A stretch of 64,000 nucleotides of DNA, taken from positions 7,840,394 to 7,904,393 of the forward strand of contig JAOANR010000005.1 of NCBI GenBank assembly GCA_030278955.1, read 5' to 3'. The notes under the pieces were generated by a model, which saw nothing but the letters and a program-made list of their open reading frames with translations, had not been told where the DNA came from and did no database searches. The translations under genes were made by a program, and so were the position numbers. Origin of the DNA: Hygrophila difformis (taxonomy: Eukaryota > Streptophyta > Magnoliopsida > Lamiales > Acanthaceae). Positions 23,488-35,177 of this stretch are shown here, piece after piece (the stretch's first letter is position 1; each line of letters opens with the position of its first letter).

Positions 23488-24420
23488 ATAAGCCCTTCTG
23501 TTTGTATCCACAGGATTTTAATGGAGGAGAATTTCAAGGCCTCTCGCCAGCCCCAACGAAGATTGAACCCACCCATGCAAGAAGTGGTAAGAAAGGAAGT
23601 GATCAAGCTGTTAGACGCCGGTATTATATACCCGATTTCTGATAGCAAATGGGTCAGTCCTGTGCAGGTTGTTCCGAAGCGGGGTGGGATGTGCATTACG
23701 CAGAATGAACAAGGGGAAGAAATTGCCACGCGCCCAGTCACCGGATGGAGAGTCTGCATAGACTACCGGAAGTTGAACGAGGCAACTCGCAAGGACCATT
23801 TCCCTTTACCTTTTATCGATCAAATGTTGGAACGATTGGCGGGAAGGGCATTTTATTGTTTTTTAGATGGCTATTCTGGATACAATCAAATAGTGATCGC
23901 CAGTGAGGATCACGAAAAAACTACTTTTACATGCCCTTATGGCACTTTTGCCTGTAGGCGCATGCCTTTTGGATTATGCAATGCACCAGCTACTTTTCAA
24001 AGATGCATGATGTCTATATTCTCTGAATTTATCGAAAAATGCATTGAGGTCTTCATGGATGACTTCTCTGTATATGGAGGTACGTTTGATGAATGTTTGA
24101 CTAATCTTGCTAAGATTTTAAAGAGGTGTGAGGACACTAACTTGGTTTTAAATTGGGAAAAGTGCCATTTTATGGTCACAGAGGGCATAGTGTTAGGTCA
24201 TCACATTTCTCGTGCAGGCATTGAAGTTGATCAAGCCAAGGTTTCCGCCATTTCCAATCTCCCTCTCCCCAATTCTATCAAATCAGTTGGGAGCTTCTTA
24301 GAGCATGCCGGTTTTTACCGGAGATTCATTAAGGATTTCTCTAAAATTGCCAAGCCGCTCACTAATCTGCTTTGTAAAGAAAATCCTTTCTTAATAAATG
24401 AAGCGTGTGTCCAAGCCTTT
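23488..24420 (+). pseudogene. pol: Athila pol, reverse transcriptase
   Basis: The segment copies element RNA into DNA. Visible motifs are WVSPVQVVPKRGG, CIDYRKLNEATRKDHFPLPF, FLDGYSGYNQI, MPFGLCNAPATFQR, and the catalytic FMDD at about 24049-24066. The frame is the same as gag. It is lost at about 24417-24421, where a run of four T gives a stop; the downstream RNase H frame is one base over, consistent with a one-base insertion in the T run. Confidence 0.9.
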
Positions 24421-25365
24421 TGACACGCTCAAGAAGATGTTGGTTTCTGCACCGATAGTGCAACCACCCGATTGGTCAGTACCTTTCGAGGTAATGTGCG
24501 ATGCTAGTGGTCTCGCCGTGGGCGCAGTTCTTGGACAACATAAGGATGGGAGACATTTAATTCATTACGCAAGTCATGCCCTGAATGAGGCCCAAATTAA
24601 CTACACCACAACGGAGAAAGAGATGTATGCTGTAATTTTCGCGTTTGATAAATTCAGACAGTACCTTATAGGTACGAAGACTATAGTATACACCGATCAT
24701 TCTGCATTGAGATACTTGTTTAGCAAACAAGATGCCAAACCTCGATTAATCAGGTGGGTACTTCTGTTGCAAGAATTCGACATCATAATAAAAGATAGGC
24801 GAGGTCGAGATAATGGTGCTGCTGACCATTTATCTCGATTAGATAATGATAAAAAGGAAAAAGCCGTTAATGAAGAGTTCCCGGACGAACAGTTATTCGC
24901 GTTGCATCTGCATAATCAAGCTTGTCCATGGTTTTCCGACATCGCTAACTTCTTGGCATGCGGAATAACACCACAGTTTTCGAACTATCATCAGAGGAAT
25001 AAGTTCAAACGAGATGTATTAAGTTACTTCTGGGAAGAACCTTATCTCTTCAAACACTGCGCCGATTCAATAATCAGGCGATGTGTGACCGAGCATGAAG
25101 CCTATCAAATTGTCAGAAAATGCCATGAATCAGAATATGGAGGTCACCATGGTCCCGCTCGAACGGCCCACAAGGTCCTCGAATGTGGATTCTATTGGCC
25201 TCACATCTATGAGGATTGCAAGACATTTGTGAAAGGTTGCGACAAATGCCAAAGATTGGGAAACATCTCCAAGAGGGATGAGATGCCTCAAAAGGGAATT
25301 CTCACACTTGAGATTTTCGATGTATGGGGCATTGACTTCATGGGACCGTTTCCGCCATCTGTGGA
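24421..25365 (+). pseudogene. pol: Athila pol, RNase H and integrase zinc finger
   Basis: In the shifted frame, RNase H shows [24 protein letters not shown] and [11 protein letters not shown] with a DHLSRL end. The integrase finger follows ([17 protein letters not shown]) and then the first catalytic Asp in GIDFMGPF near 25330. The frame reverts near 25360-25370, consistent with loss of one A in GGAAACTAC. RNase H would remove the RNA template; the finger supports integrase assembly. Confidence 0.85.
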
Positions 25366-26214
25366 AACTACTATATCTTGGTGGCTGTCGATTACGTGTC
25401 CAAATGGGTCGAGGCTGTCGCATTACCAACCAATGATGGTAGCCAAGTCATCAAGTTCCTCAAGAACAACATTTTCAGTCGATTTGGCATACCTAGAGTG
25501 GTGATATCTGATGGAGGAACACACTTTATTAATAAAGCTTTTGAAACTTTAATGAGTAAAAATGGAATCCTCCATAAGATAGGCACGCCTTACCATCCTC
25601 AGACCAGTGGTCAAGTCGAAGTATCCAATCGCGAAATCAAACACATACTCGAAGCCACTGTCGGGATAACCCGTAAGGATTGGGCACGTAAGCTCAATGA
25701 TGCTCTATGGGCATACCGCACAGCGTTTAAGACTCCCATTGGGATGTCTCCTTACAGACTTGTCTTCGGAAAAGCCTGTCATTTGCCTGTAGAGTTAGAG
25801 CATAAGGCTTACTGGGCCGTCAAAACGCTTAACTTCGATCCGAAAGTTGCTCAAAGCAAACGCAAGTTGGACCTCAATGAAATTGAGGAAATACGAGTGC
25901 TAGCTTATGAAAGCTCTCGAATTTATAAGGAGCGGACCCAGAAGTTGCACGATCGCAGGATTAAGCCTAAGCATTTCTATGTTGGTCAAAATGTATTATT
26001 GTTCAATTCTAGGTTGAAGCTGTTCCCTGGAAAGCTTAAATCCAGATGGGAAGGACCACATGAAGTGCTAGAAGTGTTTCAAAATGGAGCCGTCAAGATC
26101 CGAACTGACAAGGGCAACATAGTGGTGAATGGACAGCGATTGAAGGAGTACCTCGGACAGTTCGATCCGGAGAAAGAAAGCCAAACAGTGGCAGACCCGG
26201 CTTATACTAAATAA
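25366..26214 (+). pseudogene. pol: Athila pol, integrase core and C-terminus
   Basis: Back in the gag frame, it carries the second catalytic Asp (ISDGGTHF near 25505) and the Glu ([10 protein letters not shown] near 25615-25645). [19 protein letters not shown] follows, then an [12 protein letters not shown]-terminal domain. The polyprotein ends with TAA at 26212-26214. With both frameshifts and three stops upstream, no complete polyprotein can be made without recoding. Confidence 0.9.
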
Positions 26215-26640
26215 GAAACAACATTTAAATCATAAAAATTTCATTTCATATTACTTATTTATACATGTGATATTTTGTCAGAGAATATCCAAAAATCAAT
26301 TAAACATTTAGAGTACTAAGACTCTAAATGTGAGGATGTTGACATTTGGAGAAAACTTAACCTATTGGGTATCTATCTGACTTGCAGGAAATTCGAACCA
26401 CCAAAAAGAAGGAGCATAAAATGAAGAAGAAAACCAGGTTCCCGGTTGGATTGAGTCCATGAATTTAAGAAAATGATTTCGGAAATTAAATCAATTTAAA
26501 ATCCGAAATAATTTTTGCAAACAAGTGGAATTAATCCAACCTATTCATGCAAGTTTAATTTAATTAAGTTAGCCCTTTTACACACAAAAATGTTTTGGAC
26601 AAAAATTTCCCAAGTCCAAAACAAATAAAACCAACTGAGG
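26215..26640 (+). other. Post-pol spacer with hairpin and polypurine copy 1
   Basis: There is no ORF. At 26304-26341 a short inverted repeat (CATTTAGAGT / ACTCTAAATG) runs into TGTGAGGATGTTG. That is the sequence found again at 28208-28227 and just before the 3' LTR at 30627-30642. Confidence 0.7.
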
Positions 26641-26706
26641 CCCAATTTCATCTAACCGGGCCCAGCTCGCATGAAATTGTTGAAAATTTCAAAATTCGAA
26701 GTACAA

Positions 26707-26949
26707 CTACGACGCTATCCCCACCTACGACGCTACACTTGGATAGCGCCGTAGTGATGGGATAGCGCCGTAGGGATCTTCCCCATCTTAGTCCATCTAC
26801 GACGCAGTCCCTGAGTACGACGCTATCCTTGGATAGCGCCGTACTAAAGGCATAGCGCCGTAGCACCCCTTTCCCCTCATTCCCATCTACGACGCTGAAC
26901 ATGGCTACGGCGCTAGTATAGCGCCGTAGGCTAAGTAAAGTGCCGTAGA
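26707..26949. repeat. GCGCCGTA inverted-word array outside the LTRs
   Basis: Three modules (about 26707-26773, 26799-26865, 26886-26949) have the same forward, forward, reverse, reverse layout as the LTR arrays. Like the upstream LTR block, this array sits directly before a TATA box, but here it is inside the element, ahead of the F-box-like gene. Confidence 0.85.
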
Positions 26950-26965
26950 AACCCTTTTTCTCACC

Positions 26966-26973
26966 TATAAATA
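26966..26973 (+). promoter_or_regulatory. Internal TATA box ahead of the F-box-like gene
   Basis: TATAAATA in the context CACCTATAAATA matches the LTR TATA context. It lies about 136 bases before the ATG at 27102, with a pyrimidine-rich initiator-like stretch about 30 bases on. It is a plausible separate promoter for the captured gene. Confidence 0.55.
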
Positions 26974-27101
26974 CCCCCACCAGTCTTCTTCTTCATTCCC
27001 ACACTCTCGCACTCCCATTTCCAGAAAACCACTTTCAAATCCTTACGCAGAACGCAGAGTTCTCGTACAACATTTCTTCTCCAAAAATCCAAGGAGACAC
27101 C

Positions 27102-28952
27102 ATGGACAGATTCCACAGAATCCTTCCAAACCTGGGGCCTTTGCCCAGACCAGGACCACGGAGGGGAGGGTAAAACTCACATTTTCCCATCCCTGTTCAT
27201 GACCTCCTTTTGAACCCTTGTTTTCTTTTTCGAACTTTTTAACATAATGTGGCCTGTTTTGACTGATGTGTTCTTCAGTTTTGAGGGCTGATATTGCTCT
27301 CGGTTTTGAGGAATCCATTGAAACCTTTTTGGAAACCCTTAAAACTTGTTTTCAAACGGTTTTAAAAAACTGCCAAGGGTTAGAAATTTTCTAAAAAGTT
27401 CAAAACTTGAAGGGACAAGCTGATGAATGTTAGGGTGTTATTTCAAGCACCATGATATTTTTAGTTTTTCTATCTTTGAGTTCTTGACAAAGAAAAATTG
27501 AGTTTTTGGTGTTTTTGTTCAAAACCTTGTTTTTGATCTTATTTTGTATACTTGCAGTGTTGTTTTGAAACATTAAAGGTGGAAGATCCTTTTTGGGATA
27601 CCTGCCTTTACTGTCTAAAAATCTTTTGGAATAAGTGTCACCTTATTTTTGGAAACATGGTACAAGCACCCAATAGGGACTTGCCACTTTTTCACAAGAA
27701 AGTGACCTTATGAAAAAGACAAAAAGAGTATTAGATTTAATATTTGACTTATGTTCCCAATGGAACTGCAGTGTGAGTAAATAGCAGTATTTTTGTCACC
27801 CAACTGCTATTCTCTTCAAAAATTCAAAATGGGACCACTCACATCCCACTTTCATTAAATAAAATAAGTCAACCCTTTAAAAACAAAAAAATAGTGTTTG
27901 CAAATTTTTGGATGTTTTAACTGTCCAAGACAGTCCATGCAGTCCAAAATAGCAGATCCATTACGCCACTCCTCCATTGCACATTCCAATTTCGAGCATC
28001 CACTCCACTCATTCCATCTCATCCCATTTTCAACAAGTATCTCGGACTTGTTTAATAAAAATTGAAAATCAAACTTTTGGGCCCAATGGCCCATTAAAAA
28101 TATATAGGGGCCCAATGACCTCTATCATTTCATAAAAATTTATTTTACCTATGCTTTAAATTAAAAATTCAAGTTGGAAATTTAATAACCTCACATCTAG
28201 AGCAAAGCTCTAAATGTGAGGATGTTGGTTTCTGAACTTGAATAATTTCTGAAAATTATATAAAAATTGGATTCATCCTTTCTTATCTTTTCAGGAGAAA
28301 TCCTCCAAACCCAGACCCAGTGCCCGGAGGAACCCAGCTGCTGGACCTTGCACTAGAACTTATAGGAGAAATTCTCTCCCGAATCGGGGAGGATGACATG
28401 AAAGAAGTGTTCAGAGCTAGGAGAACTTGCACAAAGCTGAGGGACGCAGGAAACCTCGCCATCGTTTACAGGCGATGCGAGCTGGATGCGGCTAGGGTGA
28501 GGCACTGGCAGGAGGAGATACGATGGCAGAAACAAAGATTTCTGCACACATGCACTGAGGCTGGAAACTTCAACCTTCAGATTGTTCCAGCACTCATGGC
28601 ATTTGTAGAAGGGGACGAAGAGCAAGCATGCGAGCTGCTACGGCCAGGCATCGAAGACAATCATAAAGCGTCAATCCTCACCCGCGGACTGATGCTCATG
28701 AGCAAGATGGATGAAAGCCAGGTCAATCAGGGGATCGCAATGATCGAGAGGATGGTGACCAACCGACAGGTTTTCACCTACACATCCACCAACACCCTCG
28801 CGTGGATGGCAGACAATGATGCCCCCTACTTGTTTGCAGGGCAGCCACCCCGAGTTTTCTGCAGAAGGATGCATGCACCCCTGAGAAACCGCGACTGGTG
28901 CCTGCGTTGTGAGCTGACCAGCTACGTCCACTGGCTCAGATACATGTTCTGA
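27102..28952 (+). CDS. Captured F-box-like gene, two exons
   Basis: Exon 1 is 27102-27169 (68 nt), intron 27170-28294 (GTAAAA to TTTTCAG), exon 2 28295-28952. The junction restores phase and gives an uninterrupted frame of 241 residues. The N-terminus is Pro/Arg-rich. Residues about 43-80 resemble an F-box (LALELIGEILSRIGEDD, then RRTCTKLRDAG). The middle, with FLHTCTEAGN and repeats like GIAMIERMV, resembles the short helical repeats of the plant At1g67623-type F-box family. The end has Cys pairs (CRRMHAP...WCLRC). Such proteins select targets for SCF ubiquitin ligases; the role here is inferred. The gene lies where an envelope-like ORF often sits and is open although pol is broken. Exon 1 rests on phase and splice signals only. 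Confidence 0.6.
28208..28227 (+). repeat. Hairpin and polypurine copy 2
   Basis: CTCTAAATGTGAGGATGTTG follows an inverted arm (CCTCACATCTAGAG, 28189-28202) across a short loop. It repeats the sequence at 26322-26341 and the one at the 3' LTR boundary. This copy falls inside the F-box-like gene's intron. Confidence 0.75.
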
Positions 28953-30640
28953 GGAAAGGAAGAGAGAAAGACGAATCCTAGTATGCCCTAGTTCTTTTTT
29001 TTATGCCCTAGTATTGGCATTATATAAGGGATTTCCTCTTTTGCATGCAGGTTTGTACTAACTGCATAGGAATCCCTTAAAATTATTGTACTTTACCGCT
29101 TTCCACAAGAATTGAACTCATGATTGAGATCTGCAACAATCTTTATCTGCTTCTTTTGAAAAGATGTCTGGCATGTCCGAGATGAATAAGTGACTGTCAG
29201 ACCAAAAATATGCTGTTGACACACTCCGTGTGTCAGCAGTGCCTCTTTACTGCTTTAAACTAAATAACCAGCAAAAATATGCATAAACCTGTTCTAAATT
29301 CACATGCTGAATTTAGGCTTGTGATTAAATTTTCAAACTTTTAAATTGGGATAATATAATTGAGAACATGCATGACATGAATTCTTAAGGTTTTGAGCTA
29401 TAAAAATTTAATGATGCAATCAGCTTATTGGGTAATAAATCTGCATGTTAAAAATTTTGATTGAATAAATTGTTAGAATTAAGCTTTGATTAAATTTGAG
29501 AATATTGTATGACATGAATCAACCCAACCTTGTGAGGTTTGAGCCATGAGTCACTTTTACTCATTCATTTTTCTTTGATGTGTGAATCATTTTGATTAAA
29601 GGAAACTAGAATTATGGGTGTGGGACCGATTCAAGATCATGCCATATTCCAAAAATCGAGCATATGATCGAGGCACCTAGAAACCCAAGTTTTGGCCTTC
29701 TTTTGAAATCCAAACCCGAAAACATTTTTTCCTTTAGGATTAACCAATTTGAGCCTATAAGCCTAATTTTTCTTTGAAGCCCTCTATATTATTCCTATCC
29801 TTACAAAAAAGACCAAGAAAAATCAAACCCAAGTGTGCAAGGATAAATTCTATCAAATGCACTAAACTTATGATCATCAATCCATATTAATCGGTATGAT
29901 ATAAACCGATTCAAAAATATATATATATATATATATATATAAATATGAGTTGAATTCCATTCAACACAAATAAATTGCAAATGACAAAGTAAATTAGACA
30001 TAGTCTAATGTCATGCAATAGTAAAGAAAAGCAAAAGAGAGAAAAATATTGATGATCATAAATTTTTAAATAAAAATATGCCAAGTTATGATAGAATAAA
30101 TCTTTGCCACTTCTAGCCCAATAATTTCCCTTTCCTACCTAATGCTACAACCGTATGCCCCGTTACAACCCTTAAATAAGACCTCATGATCTCGATTTGA
30201 AGAAATGAGCCGGTGGCGAGTTGGTATGATTGCAAGCTTATGGGATAATTTAATTAAAATTGATTTTGAGTGTTCAATGATTAAACCCCATTGAGAGTGA
30301 GTGAACTTTCCGATTCTCTTATATGTGAGGCTCTGTTTCATTAAACATGTACATGTCATCCCTTAATTCTGATTTTTAATCTATGCATCTTTCAAACATG
30401 ATATTCATGAAGGATTAATAATAATGTTCGATTTGTAGACCCGATGTAGTGAGCAAGTATCATTTCATTAAACACTGCAATCAAGGGAATTTAATACTTG
30501 AAGTTTTTGATTGCCTTATCCCAATCTAAAAAGAATGTGATTCATTAAGCCACGAAAATGAATTGAATATGTAGAGTCCGTGTTCTTAGGAACATTGACT
30601 CTGACTGCTCGGGGACGATCAGTATTAAATGTGAGGATGT
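28953..30640 (+). other. Athila 3' non-coding region and polypurine tract
   Basis: There is no convincing ORF. Conserved Athila-style 3' phrases are present (TTGAGCCTATAAGCC near 29750 and CCCCGTTACAACCC near 30158), which support the lineage. An AT dinucleotide run lies at about 29918-29941. The end, TTAAATGTGAGGATGT (30625-30640), immediately precedes the 3' LTR and acts as the polypurine region. The phrase TGACATGAAT is duplicated near 29375 and 29510. Confidence 0.7.
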
Positions 30641-33600
30641 TGATAATGGCCAGAAATGACCATTATTTTCAATCCATTTCCGTGTCTGAAACGGGCATTT
30701 GATCGCATTCCGGTCTTATATTAAATAAGAAAGCAGTGGAATTGGACTGATTTATGCATAATTGTAAAAATATAGAGCTGGTATGAAAAATACATAAATA
30801 TGTAATTTTATTACACATTTATGTTAGAAAAATCCAAAAACATGAGAAAAAGAAAAGAAAAGAAAAAGGAAACAAAAAGATGGGAAAAGAAACGAAAAAC
30901 CCACACAAAGTTGATTTTTTAGGACATTACGACGCTAGACACAACTACGACGCTATGCATGGATAGCGCCGTAGCCTTGGTCTAGCGCCGTAGGAGGAAA
31001 TCAAAGCAGCAGTCTGAAGAAAGGTGGACGGCGCTAAACATGGATAGCGCCGTAATCAAGCATAGCGCCGTAGAAGAAGGATAGCGCCGTAGGCTGTCCA
31101 TTCAGAAGCAAGAGTGTCTTTGGGATGGAAGACTACGACGCTACATCTATAGCGCCGTAGCGAGGATAGCGCCGTAAGCCACCTATAGCGTCGTAAGCCT
31201 TGCCAGAATTCAAATTTCAAGGCCTGGGGGCCCATGGGCCTAGGGTTTCCCACCTATAAATAGAGGTGTTGACTCCCTGGTCTTGTCACTTCACCACATT
31301 CCACTTGAAGGCAACAGGAGCTGTTCTTGAGAGTAGTGTAGAGGTAGTTAGTTAGTTAGGTTTATTTTCTTGTATTATTTACTTTATGCATGTAGTTAGC
31401 TTAGTTTAGTTTGTATTTTGTTAGATTAGTGTTATTTTGTGACTCCCAGTTTAGGATAGCCACTGTTTTCATTATTTACAGTTTTATTAAACCTTTATTT
31501 AGGTTTGAAATACCCAAATGATGGGTATTATCAAACCATTTTATGAAAAATGGGAAGTTAATCTTTGAAAGTATCCCAAAATCATGAAATGGACATGGGT
31601 CCATGGATTTAATGCTTTATTTTTGGTTTCATGACCATTTGGTCATTTTGGCTTACTGTTCTTGTGGGTTTTCTGTTTTCTTTTCATTTTTTTAGGGATT
31701 CATGCATGAATGTTGGTTGAAAACCCTCATTTGGGTTTGTGGTTCATGAGTGTGTAGTTTAGTATAGTTTTATCCACTGTTTTGCATTCCTTGCATCTTA
31801 TTTGCACTGTTTTTAGCTTGTTATTTCATTTTAATGCATTTGTGAATCATGAACTCAAAAATAGGGCTTGCAATCGCAGAGATTGCATTACCCGAACAAC
31901 AACATGCTTCTGGGCTAACCGCCCTACGGCGCTATCCTTGGATAGCGTCGTAGGTGAGGTATAGCGCCGTAGTTGCCCAGAACTTAAACAAAATATTGCC
32001 CTACGGCACTAAACCAACGGCGCTATCCTCAGATAGCGTCGTAATCTCTGTTTAGCGCCGTAGGTCCCCAAATTCCTCTATCTCTCAGAACCCACCTACG
32101 GCACTATCCTAACGACGCTATCCTAGGATAGCGCTGTCATTTAACGTTTAGCGCCGTAGTATCTCTCCTTTTTCCAAAAACTTCTAAATTTCTCAAACCA
32201 CCTACGACGCTACATCTACGACGCTACACTAGTATAGCGCCGTAGTAGTGTATAGCGCCGTAATTACCCCTTTAATCCGAAATTTATTTTCTCTCTTGCA
32301 CCAACCCATGACGACGCTACCCTCACGGCGCTATCCTAGGATAGCGCCGTCACATCTGTCTAGCGTCGTAATCAGCATCTTCATGCAGATTTTCCATTCT
32401 CCATTTCCATCATTAATTAATTGAACCCTCTAGTTATCAATGATCCATGAGATTAATTAGCAATAATTAAATCACCAATTATTGTGATTAGAGGACCTTT
32501 GTTCAATTGCCCTTAAAATAATTTTCTATAAACAAAATCATGATGACTTAAACAGATAATCCGGACAGTAATCGGTTATGGCAGGAGGGATTATTTAAGC
32601 CATCAATTATGGATTGATTCCATAACCTTGCATGAGAAACCAATGTCTCTCATGCAAGTTCCTCTCTTCATTTCAATTCATTTTGTCTTTTGTGTATTGT
32701 GTGTAACAATTAGTAAAGAATACATCAGACTAATGTTGGCGGGTATTCCCTCATGGATAACTAGCTCGTATTCTGGGTATAACTTACTAAATGTTATTTT
32801 GCATGGTTTGGATAGCAATCAGTGGAAGTCTTGGCGGTTCGCCCATCCGGGGTTATAATAGCTGCTCAGCTGACTCCTATCCAGATACAGATTTATTCTA
32901 CTTTTATTATTTTCCAAACCCAAATTCCAATCTGTAATAAAACTCTGCTAATGTCTGTCAACATTAGCTGATAAGTACAGCAGAGAGGAAGCATGTAGGT
33001 TTTTATCCGAATTCACAGACAGTGGAGGCCCAACTGGCATTGACACTGCCATTATAGGGTCTAAGCTGCCTAAATTCGCTTCATCCGAGTGATTGGGAAA
33101 TTGGACAGTAGATGTTTACAGTCCACCCGATTATTCTGCCATTGCTTTGGTCTCCCGACCGCTTCATATCTGTGTTTCACCTTCTGTCTAGACCCGCATC
33201 TATATTTTGGGTCAATTAATTTTACACTTCCCTATATCCTTATGCATGATAATATTATGTATTATTGTGGTCTAAAGTATTTTGGAATCCTTCCCTTGGA
33301 CAATAGAAGTCTAGATTTTAAACAGATATTGCCTGTTAAATTTCCAACAAAAATCTCTTTATAAAATCCGGATCTACGTAAGGGATAGATTCTCCAGTTA
33401 TGATTAATTCATATTCTATCAAGGGTTGATTTTGGGAAATTAGAAGCAGAGTCAGCGATTAGGTCTCATCTAGACTTAAAGGGTCTGTGTTTTAACTGAG
33501 AGTCTAGTACCTGTTTAGGGAATGATTTTCAAATCTTTTATTTTCCAAAATTGTTGTTTGTTGGGAATCTAAGATTAAATATTACACTGAGATGGGGTCC

Positions 33601-35172
33601 ACTTGGACTCAAATACAGTGTAGTAAATAATTTTAGAGGAACATCATCCAGGCCTTGGTTAATTCCTAAGATAGGGTTGAGTTTTCTTTCGACTGCTATC
33701 CTCTTCTGCCAAAGCCTATTTTTGAGTCCTGAGTGAGTACATCCGGAACAAACTAATTTATTAGTTTGTTTCATTAGTTTGTATCTCATAATCACCCGGA
33801 AGGAAGTGAACACACAAGTGGTTCACCAAGAGCCGGGAATTCTTGATCCATGCCCCTTCATCCTGATGGGGAGCTGTCTTTTACTACCAGGGTCAGACCT
33901 TCAAAACCTCCGAGTGATAGGTTTTAACTGCTTTCTTTTACCGCTTTCTTTTACCGCTTTCTTTTAACTTCTTTCTCTAGAGGTCACTCGGTTGTTTTGA
34001 GAGTTGCATAACTGCTACTAGGATTGCTAGTTAAGGGATAGTTTAGGGCTTAATTAGAATCTTTGGGTGTGACATGGGGGAATGATAGTAGTACTTGGCA
34101 TTTCAATAAATGATTTGTCGGGTGTTGCTTTTCCACCACAGATGAAGTAACACACCCAGGCCAGGGCAGTTATGAATCTGTGGTATCTTAGAATTTGCGG
34201 TTTTAAGAACATGTAAACTCACACTGTAAGTACATGTCTGTTAAAGGGAAAGCAGTATTGAGAGCATGAGAATTAGCTATCTGATAGAATTATTCCAAGC
34301 AAAGATCTGTGTATAAAAATGGAAGTTTAATACTGCCTTATCTAAATCTTGTCCAATTTCTATTCTTCTCTTCCTGTCCCTTCTGTCTACATTGTGATTC
34401 AGCTTCACAGCTAACATAATGTAAATTTTCATTGCTTCCATAGATAGTGTTTATCGCATTTGTTTAGAGTAACTTTACCCGTTTTCTAGAATAGACTTAT
34501 TGGCTTTGTAGAATAGATTTAAGTGCTTTCGTAATCTAGTTTAAATTCAGTCAGTAGATGATTAATCACTTTTCAAACCCATTGGAGCAATACGATTGGA
34601 AAATCTAGTAAAACAACGTGGGCCCTGCTTCTATCGCACATCCTCCAGTGAACGATCCGGTCTTACTATAAATTACTGCAATTTTTGACACCGTGCGCTT
34701 TCGGGGGCACAGTTTCTTAACACGAGTAATAAAAACGTGACAACCTATAAATATATCCCTAATCACAACTCCGCCATCATAAATCGGTTTCATTAAATAA
34801 AATTGAAAACCAGGATCATGATTTTTCAGAAAATGCTCATGTAGTGGGAATGTGATAAAGGTTTCGTGGCGCGGATTTTCATGACATGAAATTATGATAA
34901 ATTTCATGATGCCTATGGCCAGGGACCTTCAGTGTGACAGACTGAAGGTTAAGATTAAACTATCTATCCCAGCTGCACCGTGAAAGTTGTCAAAAGTTTC
35001 ATGCCAGGGAGGTCCATAGCGCCGTTTGAAATCAAAGTTCCCCACATGAGTAATAAAAAAGTGGAATATATCCTTAAACCCCTTACCCATGAATCATAAC
35101 TCTTTTCATTTAATAAATTTAACCTGGGATATTTTAGAAAATACTTGTGTGACGAAATTGTCAAAAGTTTCA
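30641..35172 (+). repeat. Athila 3' LTR (4,532 bp)
   Basis: It is nearly the same as 15575-20104, with the same termini, arrays, TATA box (31255-31262) and decayed junction copies. Visible differences include a 12-base deletion at about 31917 that removes one hairpin arm and a small insertion near 33950. It ends at GTTTCA before the GTAGG duplication. Confidence 0.95.
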
Positions 35173-35177
35173 GTAGG

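Larger units (their letters stand above)
15570..35177 (+). mobile_element. Complete Athila-lineage Ty3/gypsy element with a captured F-box-like gene
   Basis: The element body is 15575-35172 (19,598 bp), flanked by GTAGG at 15570-15574 and 35173-35177. The uninterrupted target can be read in the sister LTR at 4250-4262, which proves the insertion. In order it has a 5' LTR (15575-20104), primer site (20105-20122), gag (20263-22305), pol (22306-26214), a non-canonical 4.4-kb block with an F-box-like gene, a polypurine region and a 3' LTR (30641-35172). The LTRs differ only sparsely by eye, yet pol has several stops and two frameshifts. It may therefore have been mobilised in trans or decayed since insertion. 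Confidence 0.95.

Noticed and set aside
26215..30640. Envelope-like ORF expected in Athila 3' regions
   Set aside because: No long ORF with a signal peptide or membrane segments was found. The only substantial frame is the F-box-like one.
18035..33364. A 91-residue ORF present twice (18035-18310 and 33089-33364)
   Set aside because: Its conservation is only that of the two LTRs of one element. The solo LTR does not keep the frame and no domain is visible.
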